Assembly: GCF_003351025.1 (NCBI RefSeq)
Contig: NZ_QPCG01000001.1
Span: 7,949-71,948 of the forward strand
DNA: 64,000 nt
Direction: 5' to 3'
DNA from: Mucilaginibacter endophyticus
GTDB lineage: Bacteria > Bacteroidota > Bacteroidia > Sphingobacteriales > Sphingobacteriaceae
Part shown: piece after piece, positions 8,313 to 17,138 of the stretch
Layout: each line of letters opens with the position of its first letter
How positions within the stretch are numbered: position 1 is the first letter of the stretch
Program-made: the position numbers and the translations under genes
The notes under the pieces: generated by a model
What the model was told of the DNA's origin: nothing
The model's database searches: none
The model's input: only the letters and a program-made list of their open reading frames with translations

Positions 8313-9434
8313 TCACTGTGTGGCGCTAATTGCGTCTTTCATACACAGGGGCAAATTCGCAATAGACGGCCTGCCGTTAAACAGCGAAAAACTACTATTA
8401 TACTCCCAAAGTATGCCGGGAATATCAAGCCGCTTTAACGCTTTACGTACGGCTTTGATGTAACGGCACCGGCTATCCGGATCCGCGTATTTATTATACA
8501 CGCCATATTCGCCACATATAACAGGAACATCATATTTAAGCGCCCAGTTTTTAACAATTTGTAATTTATCATTTATTGATTGTTCGTTACCATCGCGCGG
8601 GTACATATGGTAGTTACTTTCGCCTGAAGTATTTTTTGCTTTGGGATTAAGTGCAGGAAAATTTTCCGCATTGTATGGAAATGATACCCCGGTGGTAGCC
8701 GCCTGGTCGCCCACCCAGCTTGCACCCTGGTGGGTAAAAAAGAAAGGTTCGTAGAAGTGAAAGGTGTAAATAATATTTTCATCGGCAAGCCTTTCAAACC
8801 TGCTTAACTCGTAGATACTGTTATAGTTTGAAGCGCCAACAATCAGCGTACGTTGCTTGTCGATTTTACGGATGGCAGTTACGATATTGTACGCGGCATC
8901 TTTCCACACTTTGGGGTTGATATGGGGCGGCTCATTATAGATCTCAAAATAAAGGTTGTCATAACTTGCAGTTTTATACCTTTTGGTTAATTTTAGCCAC
9001 AAATCAATTATCAGTGGTGTTTCGGTAAGATAATTATTATCGCTTAAACGGCCATAATGGTAATCTATCACCAGCCTAAATCCGTAAGTTTCGCACTGCT
9101 CAATAACTTTATCTATGTAGGTAAACAGTTGTGCATTTGTTTTAGGATTAAAGGAAGTAAAAGCCACAGGCAACCTGATGCTTTTAAAGCCCAGTTTTTT
9201 GAGCAGCAGAAAATCAGATTTTTTAGGCGCGTTTTGAGCCAGAGAACTTTCATTCCAGGTTTGCTCGAGCCATGAAATACTGATGCCATTATTTAGATTT
9301 TTGGCACGTTGAAACGCCATTAAACGCGCTTGTTCAGGATTTGGACGACTTTTTGCAACGGAGGTTATTGCTATTGACACCAGCAACAACAAACTTGTTT
9401 GAATTATCGTATAACGAATATTTTTATTAACCAA
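8313..9434 (-). CDS. GH5 family glycoside hydrolase, exported
   Basis: This 373-residue protein is a cellulase-type glycoside hydrolase of family 5. The acid/base is E168 in FEIYNEPP and the nucleophile E309 in VICGEYGVY. Other family signs are IRLPVAF (near 86) and the catalytic-cleft HFYEP (near 226). Residues 1-28 form an export signal. The start codon is TTG; no ATG lies upstream in frame and the next ATG (residue 39) would remove the signal. It is divergent from the kinase-BcsB-GT2 operon. By analogy with BcsZ in cellulose operons it probably trims the polymer, but BcsZ is GH8, so this is a different enzyme type. The exact substrate is unknown. Confidence 0.88.
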   Translation of the reverse strand: MVNKNIRYTIIQTSLLLLVSIAITSVAKSRPNPEQARLMAFQRAKNLNNGISISWLEQTWNESSLAQNAPKKSDFLLLKKLGFKSIRLPVAFTSFNPKTNAQLFTYIDKVIEQCETYGFRLVIDYHYGRLSDNNYLTETPLIIDLWLKLTKRYKTASYDNLYFEIYNEPPHINPKVWKDAAYNIVTAIRKIDKQRTLIVGASNYNSIYELSRFERLADENIIYTFHFYEPFFFTHQGASWVGDQAATTGVSFPYNAENFPALNPKAKNTSGESNYHMYPRDGNEQSINDKLQIVKNWALKYDVPVICGEYGVYNKYADPDSRCRYIKAVRKALKRLDIPGILWEYNSSFSLFNGRPSIANLPLCMKDAISATQ

Positions 9435-9498
9435 TATTTTAACCGGATTAATTTAAACAACGGCCTTAATTTTTAATTACAATTCAAGATAACGAATA

Positions 9499-10845
9499 AT
9501 GTTTGTTCAAATTACTAACGAAGAATTAATTAGAGAGACCTCAAAAAAAGCATGGTACCAAACCAATAATATAATCTGGACAATTATATTCTTATACCCG
9601 CTTTTCAGCATTGTTGATTTTATCTACGCTACAAATTTTTGGCTGCAGTTTTTCATTATCCGCATTATTACCATCCTGATCATATATGGCCTGTTTAGCT
9701 ATTTTCAGCATAAACAGTTCAGTTATCGCATATTGCTGCATATCAGCTTTTTTATGCTCTCGGTCACGGCAGCTATATTGTGCAACCTGGTAAATATTCA
9801 GTTTTTGACCATTTACTTTATGTTGTTTGCTACTACACTGCTGTTTTTTAACCTGCAGGTGTTTTGGGAGCCGTTAAATTCTATCATCCAAACCTTAATG
9901 GCATTACTGTTACTTGCCATTTTCTTTAACCTGCTGAGCGAATACAACCTTGATCTGGTTTTAAGCAACGGCGGGCAGATCTTCTTCATCATTGCAGGTA
10001 TTTCCTGCTTAATACCTGGTGCACGTTACAAAGTTATCCAGCGTGAGGTACGCTCGCAGATCATGATCGAAAAATCAAACGAGCAGCTTAAACAGCAAAA
10101 CAAGGATATCGCCGAAAAAAATAACCTGATCGATTTGCAGTATGAGCAGCTCCGCAAGCTCGATAGTCAGAAAAATAGCTTCATTAACATAGCAGGCCAT
10201 GATCTTAAAAACCTCATTGGCTCCATAGTGATGAGTAACAACATGATTAAGGAAGAGGATTTCAGGCTCAGTACCGATCAGAAAGAGTTTGTTGGTTATA
10301 TCTCCGAATCGGCCGAGAAAATGCAATACATGCTTAACAAACTGATGGATGTTAAGGAGATCGAATCGCCGGAGATGAAGTTTAACATGGAGATCTTTGA
10401 TATCAACGTTGAAGTAATGCACGTTTATAAAGGCTTGTATGAAACGGCCCAAATGAAAAACATCCACCTGGTAGATAATATCCTGAAACTACCCCTAAAC
10501 GTAAGGCTCGACAGGGTTTTTACAGGCCAGGTGTTTCAAAACCTGTTATCAAACGCTATTAAGTTTTCGCAAACCAATAATACCGTTAAAGTAATAACCA
10601 GTCTGCAACGTCAGAAATTTGTTTTCGAGATCATTGACGAAGGTATAGCCATTGGTCAGCAGGAACTGGAGATGATGTTCAACAAGCTTAAAACCCTTAA
10701 CGACACCCATGGCATGACCGAAAGCCGTTTGGGTTTGGGTTTATCAATTGCCAAACTGATGACACAGGAAATGGGCGGCGAATTAACCTACCGCAGCGAT
10801 GACAACGGCAATTATTTCAGAGTAGAATTTTACGTAATAAATTAA
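9499..10845 (+). CDS. Membrane histidine kinase without a receiver
   Basis: This 448-residue sensor kinase has about six transmembrane helices (roughly 25-175), a coiled linker (185-222), a HisKA domain with phospho-acceptor H234 in AGHDLKN, and a HATPase domain with FQNLLSNAIKFS, DEGIAIG and GLGLSIAKL boxes. It has no large periplasmic sensor, so it may sense a membrane-proximal signal. No response regulator is encoded nearby. The 12-bp gap to the BcsB-like gene makes co-transcription very likely, so it probably controls, or responds to, polysaccharide production. The partner regulator must lie elsewhere. Confidence 0.9.
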   Translation: MFVQITNEELIRETSKKAWYQTNNIIWTIIFLYPLFSIVDFIYATNFWLQFFIIRIITILIIYGLFSYFQHKQFSYRILLHISFFMLSVTAAILCNLVNIQFLTIYFMLFATTLLFFNLQVFWEPLNSIIQTLMALLLLAIFFNLLSEYNLDLVLSNGGQIFFIIAGISCLIPGARYKVIQREVRSQIMIEKSNEQLKQQNKDIAEKNNLIDLQYEQLRKLDSQKNSFINIAGHDLKNLIGSIVMSNNMIKEEDFRLSTDQKEFVGYISESAEKMQYMLNKLMDVKEIESPEMKFNMEIFDINVEVMHVYKGLYETAQMKNIHLVDNILKLPLNVRLDRVFTGQVFQNLLSNAIKFSQTNNTVKVITSLQRQKFVFEIIDEGIAIGQQELEMMFNKLKTLNDTHGMTESRLGLGLSIAKLMTQEMGGELTYRSDDNGNYFRVEFYVIN

Positions 10846-10857
10846 TATTTATACCCA

Positions 10858-12945
10858 ATGAATAAGTTTTTTACCTTATTAGCCTTTATTTTATTATTCA
10901 GCACGGCTTCACAGGCTCAGGGCAACAGCATTGCATCCTTTAAAGCTTATGGCCATGAAGATGACATGATATATGGCATGAGCGGTGCAACTTCATTTTA
11001 TTTCAAGATCACGCCTTTGGTTGAAATGAATGGCAGTAAGCTGGTGTTATTCTTTGAACCATCGCAGGCACTGATAAAATCACATTCATACATTAACCTG
11101 GTTATTAATAATAAACCGGCGTACAGCAGCCGCTTAGGTCCGGATTCTATCCAGAAGATCACCCTTAACCTGAGCCGTGCCGACCTGAGCCCGGATAAGT
11201 TCCTGAAAATTCAGGTTAAAACCCTGCTTACCATTACCGACGACCAGTGTAAGGACCTTGATAACCCGGCCATGTGGTTAAAAATCAAGAACTACTCCTA
11301 CCTGAGTTTGGTTAAAAGCAATAAAAACTTCTTCGATAACGTAAATATCAGCAACTGCTTCGATTCAAAAAAAGCTATTGTTTATCCTTCAAACCCAAGC
11401 CTGCATGACCTTAAGGCTGTGGCCTGGGCTTATTCGAGGTTAAAAAAGACCCAAACTCGTGAAATAGCGGTTTATGAAGAAAGCAAACTGCCCGATAGCG
11501 TGCGCAACTACATCAGGGTAGGTACTGTAGATAAACTGCCTGCAGATCAGCGCGAATTGGTAAAAGTTACACCACAGGCTTCGCAAGGGTTGTTTTACCT
11601 GCATAAATCGGTGAGCCTTATAACGGATACCATTACCCGCATGATTGATGTTAAAGGCCAGCTTACCCCTGTTAAAACAGTAACACAGGAGCAAGCCCCT
11701 AAAGAGATCTTGTTTGTTACCGGTGGCGATCCTACAGGTTATGAAAAAGCCATTACTGCTTTGGGTAACATGAATATCCTTAACTCAACCTATGGCGATT
11801 ACCTGCTGATTGAAAAAGCCGAGAATACCTTCTTCAAAACCATTGATGAAAACCGCTCGAAATTATCATTGAAACAAATTGGTGGTGTAAGTGATTTTCT
11901 ATCAGGTATTGGTTCGTTAAAAAGCGCTTACAGCTTTAAGAATAGTGATTTTAGCTTCACCCCTAAGGAAGTGGAGATTCGTTTTGTAGCTAACTACAGC
12001 GGTCTTGCCCCTGGCGACCGTGGTTTCTTCAATATATACCTGAATGGTTTACTGATCAGCAGTGAAAAGCTTGACGCTTCAGGTAAACTGAACAGCTCAA
12101 TTACCATTAACCGCTATCAGCACCATAAATACAACACGCTTGAGGCCGAATTCAGGTTTTACCCAACCAATGGCAACTGCCGCAACAGCTTCACCAACTT
12201 TTTTGCCGAGGTTGATGTTGATAAATCATACCTTGAATCGAAAAACCCATTCATCACCAGCGACCTGAGCTTTTACCAATACCCTGAAGCATTTAACAGC
12301 GGTACCACCAAAATTGTAGTAAGCGAGCAATACGCTAAATATGCCGCCGCTGCTATGGGCGAGATCATTTATGAGCTTAACAATAACATCAACGCCAATA
12401 ACTTCCCTGAGTTTGTTTACTCAAAAGACATTGATGTTAATGAACTGAAGAAAAATAACATCATAGCCCTGCTTTCAAAGGACGACAAGATCCTGAAGGA
12501 GTTTGCCGATGCGCCAATTCAGTTTGATAAAGATTTCAGGTTGTACTATACCGATAACAATAAACCGGTTTACTCCCTGTCGGATACGGTATCAAACGGT
12601 TTAGCCCAGATCTTTTACGGGCGAAGTAATAACGCTACGCTGGTGCTTACCGCAACGGGTAGTCATGTTGCCGAAGCTTTTCTGGCGGTATCAAAATCAA
12701 TTACCGAGCAGCTTTCAACCCTGTCGAGCAACGTTTGTATCTCTGATGTTAACTCTAACAAATACCTGTTCAACATCAACAAATCGAGCGAAAACCTGGA
12801 ATATATTGACACCAAAAGCGGCCTTACCCGTTTCTGGGACAGCTATAACCTGTACATTTTGTTAGGCATCCTGATCCTGATCCTGCTTTCGTTCCTGTAT
12901 GTGCGTTCGAAAGTTCAAAAATCGCAAGATCTGTTTAACGATTAA
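10858..12945 (+). CDS. BcsB-like periplasmic polysaccharide-export subunit
   Basis: This 695-residue protein has a signal peptide (1-20), a long periplasmic region and one C-terminal transmembrane helix (about 665-683) with a short charged tail. This is the topology of BcsB, the cellulose synthase subunit that guides the polymer through the periplasm. A BcsB-like stretch, DDQCKDLDNPAMWLKI, lies near residue 125. It follows the kinase by 12 bp and precedes a processive GT2 synthase, which supports the assignment. Bacteroidota members are divergent, so the product may be cellulose or another beta-glycan. No BcsC-type porin is present in the window. Confidence 0.85.
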   Translation: MNKFFTLLAFILLFSTASQAQGNSIASFKAYGHEDDMIYGMSGATSFYFKITPLVEMNGSKLVLFFEPSQALIKSHSYINLVINNKPAYSSRLGPDSIQKITLNLSRADLSPDKFLKIQVKTLLTITDDQCKDLDNPAMWLKIKNYSYLSLVKSNKNFFDNVNISNCFDSKKAIVYPSNPSLHDLKAVAWAYSRLKKTQTREIAVYEESKLPDSVRNYIRVGTVDKLPADQRELVKVTPQASQGLFYLHKSVSLITDTITRMIDVKGQLTPVKTVTQEQAPKEILFVTGGDPTGYEKAITALGNMNILNSTYGDYLLIEKAENTFFKTIDENRSKLSLKQIGGVSDFLSGIGSLKSAYSFKNSDFSFTPKEVEIRFVANYSGLAPGDRGFFNIYLNGLLISSEKLDASGKLNSSITINRYQHHKYNTLEAEFRFYPTNGNCRNSFTNFFAEVDVDKSYLESKNPFITSDLSFYQYPEAFNSGTTKIVVSEQYAKYAAAAMGEIIYELNNNINANNFPEFVYSKDIDVNELKKNNIIALLSKDDKILKEFADAPIQFDKDFRLYYTDNNKPVYSLSDTVSNGLAQIFYGRSNNATLVLTATGSHVAEAFLAVSKSITEQLSTLSSNVCISDVNSNKYLFNINKSSENLEYIDTKSGLTRFWDSYNLYILLGILILILLSFLYVRSKVQKSQDLFND

Positions 12946-12947
12946 TA

Positions 12948-13047
12948 CCTCACCCAGCCCTCTCCAAAGGAGAGGGTTTTAAGAAAAAAAGCTTAGAGAG
13001 GGCTTAAAAAAAGAGCTCCCTCTCCTTTGGAGAGGGCCGGGGTGAGG
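12948..13047. repeat. Long inverted repeat inside the polysaccharide operon
   Basis: CCTCACCC plus GCCCTCTCC-AAA-GGAGAGGG on the left is mirrored by CCCTCTCCTTTGGAGAGGGC plus GGGGTGAGG on the right. It lies between the BcsB-like gene and the GT2 gene. It could act as a partial terminator or an mRNA-stabilising hairpin that sets their expression ratio. Confidence 0.75.
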
Positions 13048-13076
13048 CTCTTTTAGCTTTTGTTTAGACACCTTAT

Positions 13077-14930
13077 ATGGATACACTGAGTATTTCTATT
13101 CCTGAAATTTTGGTTGCCCACGGATTTATTTCGCCGGCCGACCAGGAAAAGATCCACGCTTTTTCGGAAAGATCGGGTATGTCATACCTTAAAATAGCCC
13201 TTAACTTTGGCTATGTTTCCCGTAAAAATTACGAACGCGCTTTAGGTAATGCCGGCTACCAGTTTGCCGACATCCGCAATGAAGCCTTCGACCAAAATGT
13301 TCTGGACAAGGCAGAGCTGAAATTTGTGAACGATCAACTGGGCCTTCCGCTCCGTATCGAAAATAATAAGGTGGTTACCATCATGGCCGACCCTGGTAAT
13401 GACCTGTTCCTGGATTTTGTAAGGTTTACTTACGATCTTGAACCTGAAGTTATTGTAGCGTCTGACCTTGAAATTACCTGGCTAAGCCACAAGCTTCTGG
13501 GTGATAAATATGTTAAGGCAGCAGTTTTTGACCTGGTTAAACGCGATCCTAAAAGTTCGGCATCAACAACTTTCACACCACGGCAACTCGCCTTTATTTT
13601 TATCATATGGGGCATTATTGCCATTGGCCTGTTCCTTAACTTTAAAACAGTATCCATCGGCATTAACTTGGTTATCAGTTCGTTTTTTTTAGTGGCGATA
13701 ATCTTTAAGCTGTTTTTAGCACTGGTAGGCTCGCGCTTTGAACTGCATCAGGCCGTTACTAAAAAAGACCTCGCCAATATTGTAAACGATGAGCTGCCCA
13801 TTTACACCATATTGCTGCCCGTTTACAAGGAAGATAAACTGATCAAAAAACTTATCTGGAACCTTCAGAGCCTCGACTATCCGCGCGAGCAACTGGATAT
13901 TAAACTGGTTATTGAAGAGGATGATGAGAAAACGCTGAATGCGGTAAAAAATCTCGACTTTCCATCGGTGTTTGAAGTTATTGTGGTGCCTTTCCACATG
14001 CCTAAAACCAAACCCAAGGCATGTAACTACGGTTTGCATTTTGCAAGGGGGCAGTACCTCACTATTTATGATGCCGAGGATATCCCGGATACCGATCAGC
14101 TTAAAAAAGTGGTAGCCCTGTTTAAAAAGCTCCCCGAAAACTATATCTGCATCCAAAGCGCCCTCAACTACTTTAACCGCAACGAGAACTTCCTTACCCG
14201 GATGTTTACCCTCGAGTATTCGTACTGGTTTGATTATATGCTGCCCGGCCTGGATACACTTGATATCCCCATCCCGCTTGGCGGCACCAGCAACCACTTT
14301 AAAATGGATGCACTGGTTGAGCTTGGCGCCTGGGACCCATTTAACGTAACGGAAGATGCCGATCTTGGCGTTCGTGCTTATGCCAAAGGCTATAAGGTAG
14401 CCATCGTAAATTCATCTACCTACGAGGAAGCCAACAACAACTACTGGAACTGGATCCGTCAGCGTTCGCGTTGGATCAAGGGTTATATGCAAACCTACCT
14501 GGTGCACATGCGTAACCCGGTAGGCCTTATAAAAAGGATAGGCTTTAAAGGCTTCCTGGGTTTTAACTTTTTTATCGGTGCCACATCGGCAACATTCCTG
14601 ATTTACCCGGTGCTGCTTATCATCTTTGTGTGTTACCTGATATTTGATTTTTCAACCATCCGCAACCTGTTTCCGGATTGGGTGCTGTTCATGTCGATAT
14701 TTAACCTCATGGTGGGCAACATCCTCATGATCTATATCAACATGATGGCCGTATTTAAGCGCCGTTATTTTGAGCTTATTTTGTTTGCTATAGCCAATCC
14801 TATTTACTGGCTGCTGCATTCGGTTGCCGCATACATGGGTTTGTATCAGCTTATCACCAATCCGTTTTACTGGGAAAAAACCAACCACGGTTTAAGTAAG
14901 GTTAATAACCCCACAAACGTTGTTAAATGA
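13077..14930 (+). CDS. Processive GT2 synthase with N-terminal GspE/MshEN-like domain
   Basis: This 617-residue inner-membrane glycosyltransferase has the processive beta-glycan synthase signature: DAED (332-335), TED (425-427) and QRSRW (462-466). Two helices precede the catalytic domain (about 171-189 and 195-216) and several follow it (about 490-595). Residues 1-145 resemble the N-terminal domain of type II secretion ATPases (T2SSE_N/MshEN), including the LGLPLRIENNKVVTIMADP segment. MshEN domains can bind c-di-GMP, but the RLG-type arginine motifs are not evident here. There is no PilZ domain. NfrB-type enzymes carry the same two domain types. It probably polymerises an exopolysaccharide passed to the BcsB-like protein. 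Confidence 0.88.
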   Translation: MDTLSISIPEILVAHGFISPADQEKIHAFSERSGMSYLKIALNFGYVSRKNYERALGNAGYQFADIRNEAFDQNVLDKAELKFVNDQLGLPLRIENNKVVTIMADPGNDLFLDFVRFTYDLEPEVIVASDLEITWLSHKLLGDKYVKAAVFDLVKRDPKSSASTTFTPRQLAFIFIIWGIIAIGLFLNFKTVSIGINLVISSFFLVAIIFKLFLALVGSRFELHQAVTKKDLANIVNDELPIYTILLPVYKEDKLIKKLIWNLQSLDYPREQLDIKLVIEEDDEKTLNAVKNLDFPSVFEVIVVPFHMPKTKPKACNYGLHFARGQYLTIYDAEDIPDTDQLKKVVALFKKLPENYICIQSALNYFNRNENFLTRMFTLEYSYWFDYMLPGLDTLDIPIPLGGTSNHFKMDALVELGAWDPFNVTEDADLGVRAYAKGYKVAIVNSSTYEEANNNYWNWIRQRSRWIKGYMQTYLVHMRNPVGLIKRIGFKGFLGFNFFIGATSATFLIYPVLLIIFVCYLIFDFSTIRNLFPDWVLFMSIFNLMVGNILMIYINMMAVFKRRYFELILFAIANPIYWLLHSVAAYMGLYQLITNPFYWEKTNHGLSKVNNPTNVVK

Positions 14931-16495
14931 AAATTGCCAAAAGTACATACCTGTTTATTTTTACCCTTGCACTGGCAGGCTGGTACCTGTTTATAGGTAT
15001 CTACCTTAACCAGTTGGGCTACTATAACCAGGAGAGCCTGTTTTATATCGAAAAAACCAAAATAGTGTTTGAAGGGCTTGGCAACCGCCTTAAGGTAATG
15101 GGCCTTACTGCGCCGCTGTTACCCTTTTACTCCACTTTTATATTTTCGTCAATAAACAGTTACCTGGCGCCGGTAATGGCATCGGCAATAGGTACGGCGG
15201 GTTTGTTCTACCTTATTTCGCGTTCATTTTTAATCAGGGTAAAGGACGATTTTTACCTGTTTATGGTAGCCATTCTTTTTGTGCTGCACCCTGGTATTAT
15301 TTATATGGCCTGCTCGGGCAAAGCCATTTACCTGGTAGTTACGTTTTTGTACCTGTTTTTCCTTAACCTGCTTAAGTTTTACCGCTCCAATACCACGTTT
15401 CACGTATCGGTAGCCAGTATGTGTTTGGTAACGCTCATTTTTTGCGATTATCGCTTTATCTGGCTTACGCTGTTCTTTATTCCGCTGGTGTTGTCTATAA
15501 CGCTGGCCAGCCTTAACCTGGGCGAAAAGGAATCCATCTTCAGGTTGTTCATGAGTTTTAACAGTCCCTCGTTAAGGCGTAAGCTCATCAATAAAACCTT
15601 TGCTATTTATGTGATATTGTTTATACTGCCAATAGCGTCATTGATATGCTACAAGCTGCTTAACCAAACCCATGCCAGCGATCTTAATTACTTTATTGAA
15701 AGTCCGCTGGCTACCTGGAACGTGTTGGTTGATAAGCTTAATTACGATACCGTTTCAACCGCGGTAAACTATCAACTGCCCGAACTCAGCATCCTGATAT
15801 CATTAAGGGTAATTTATTTTTGCCCGCTCATTTTGTTTGGCATGTACCTGCTGCGCGAAAGTACCTACCAGGTATTAACCGTTATCACCCTGTTTGCCTT
15901 TGTAGAGTTTTTGCACATTAAGTACGATAAGCTGTTCCTCACTTACCAGTATTATCTTATCTTTTTGTTTGTGTCGCTACTGTGTATGGTATTTAAGGTG
16001 CATACCATCAAAAACAAGCTGGCAGTTAAATTAGGACTTGCCTTCGTAATTGTATTGCAGCTATATACAGGCTACATTTTTTTAACCCATTCGCTAATTA
16101 CCGACGAGCGCCGCTTTATTACCACGCTTAACCGCCTGAACCCGAATACAGATCAAAGCGAAAGCAAGGAGATGGCAGAGTATATCAACAAGCTGCCCGA
16201 TGAAACGCACATCCTGATGGACGATGCCGTATCATACCCCATTGTAGCATTTACCAATAATGTAAAAAAGCTAACCCTGCCGTACCAACTTGATACGTTC
16301 CTGTCGGCCATTGAAACCCCCTACAAGTACGACGACTATATCCTGATAGCCACCCCTAAAAACCCATTCACCGGCTACACGCAGCTCAACGACAGATACA
16401 TTCCCGAAATCCGCCGCCTAAACAGCGGTGTAAACTACAAACGTGTTTACGAAACCGATAGCTGGATTTTGTACAAGGTGGTGTCGTTGCAGTAG
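14927..16495 (+). CDS. Polytopic membrane protein of the polysaccharide operon
   Basis: This 522-residue protein has about ten or more transmembrane helices up to residue 390 and a soluble C-terminal domain (about 400-522). I cannot assign a family. The topology, with an acidic first loop (LGYYNQESLFYIEK, near 28), resembles GT-C glycosyltransferases such as the GT39 group, but no diagnostic motif is clear. Its ATG overlaps the stop of the GT2 gene (ATGA), so it is certainly co-translated. A role in modifying or flipping the polymer is a reasonable guess. Confidence 0.75.
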   Translation: MKIAKSTYLFIFTLALAGWYLFIGIYLNQLGYYNQESLFYIEKTKIVFEGLGNRLKVMGLTAPLLPFYSTFIFSSINSYLAPVMASAIGTAGLFYLISRSFLIRVKDDFYLFMVAILFVLHPGIIYMACSGKAIYLVVTFLYLFFLNLLKFYRSNTTFHVSVASMCLVTLIFCDYRFIWLTLFFIPLVLSITLASLNLGEKESIFRLFMSFNSPSLRRKLINKTFAIYVILFILPIASLICYKLLNQTHASDLNYFIESPLATWNVLVDKLNYDTVSTAVNYQLPELSILISLRVIYFCPLILFGMYLLRESTYQVLTVITLFAFVEFLHIKYDKLFLTYQYYLIFLFVSLLCMVFKVHTIKNKLAVKLGLAFVIVLQLYTGYIFLTHSLITDERRFITTLNRLNPNTDQSESKEMAEYINKLPDETHILMDDAVSYPIVAFTNNVKKLTLPYQLDTFLSAIETPYKYDDYILIATPKNPFTGYTQLNDRYIPEIRRLNSGVNYKRVYETDSWILYKVVSLQ

Positions 16496-16499
16496 TTTC

Positions 16500-16590
16500 A
16501 GTTGGCAGTTTTTATTGGCAGTGGCAGTTGTTTTTTAGTAGCAGTGGCAGTGAGCAGTTGTTTTTTAGTAGCGGTAGCAGTGACAGCAGC
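16500..16590. repeat. GGCAGT word repeats with a 30-bp tandem unit
   Basis: The words GTTGGCAGT and GTGGCAGTTG recur, and a 30-bp unit starting GCAGTTGTTTTTTAGTAGC is present twice in tandem (16524 and 16554). It directly follows the polysaccharide operon. The same word type (TTGGCAGT) appears at 58928-59005 in the heme cluster. Confidence 0.7.
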
Positions 16591-16610
16591 AGTTGCCCTG
16601 GGCAAAAAAA

Positions 16611-16690
16611 ATCCCCTCTTGAGAGGGGGCGCGGTGGAAATGCGCGGTAGCAGGGTGTGTTTATAAGCGCGACAGGTAAACGCTTTGCTC
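16611..16690. repeat. CCCCTCTTGAGAGGGG dispersed repeat
   Basis: ATCCCCTCTTGAGAGGGGGC followed by a GCGGTAGCAGGGTGTGTTT segment recurs at 48229-48300 (GCGGCAGCAGGGGTGTGTTT). The first part is a perfect palindrome. This is a short dispersed element with no coding content. Confidence 0.7.
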
Positions 16691-16748
16691 AGCACCCGGC
16701 TTAGCGTTGGGATGTTGAAACAAGCTCAAGATCACGGAATTTTATAAT

Positions 16749-16800
16749 ATGTCATTGCGAGCGATAGCGTGGCAATCGCATGCTATACAGGGCAAACGTG
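16749..16800. repeat. TCATTGCGAG repeat, half copy
   Basis: ATGTCATTGCGAGCGATAGC followed by GTGGCAATCGCATGC is one arm of the TCATTGCGAG family. The right arm is not present downstream. Confidence 0.65.
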
Positions 16801-16888
16801 TACAATTGCCATATTGTTATTCCTGTCAAATAGAATTACACAACCTCTCAACTTCGAAATCGAAAATCTCAATTCCGAAATCAAAACA

Positions 16889-17030
16889 GTGGCGTTCCCG
16901 TTAGCTAACGGGCCGGTCCGCCAGCTGGCGGATCCAAATCCTCGCCCTGGGCGTTGCGCGCGAAGGCCTGTGCGGGCTGTAGGTTTTCCGTTGCAATCCC
17001 TAACGCGGCCGGGGCTCAGGGCCGGATAAG
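16889..17030. repeat. GGCGTT...CCCTAACGCGGCC dispersed GC-rich repeat
   Basis: This GC-rich segment contains two nested palindromes, CCCGTTAGCTAACGGG and GTCCGCCAGCTGGCGGATC, and ends with CAATCCCTAACGCGGCC. A second, shorter copy with the same ends (GGGCGTTGCC to ACTAACGCGGCC) lies at 27627-27720. An open frame crosses it but has no protein-like features. It lies directly upstream of hsdM. Confidence 0.6.
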
Positions 17031-17138
17031 CATGTGAAATGCGTGTTTTTATCTCGATATTGTTATCAAAACTTTAATTTTACCGTATTACTAATATTTA
17101 CGGTTAATTCTGCCGAGGATTCAACGATACTAACATAC

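Noticed and set aside
13716..14297. 193-residue open frame antisense to the GT2 gene
   Set aside because: It is the reverse-frame shadow of a strongly supported glycosyltransferase.
16769..17029. 86-residue open frame before hsdM
   Set aside because: It crosses a GC-rich dispersed repeat with nested palindromes and has no protein features.
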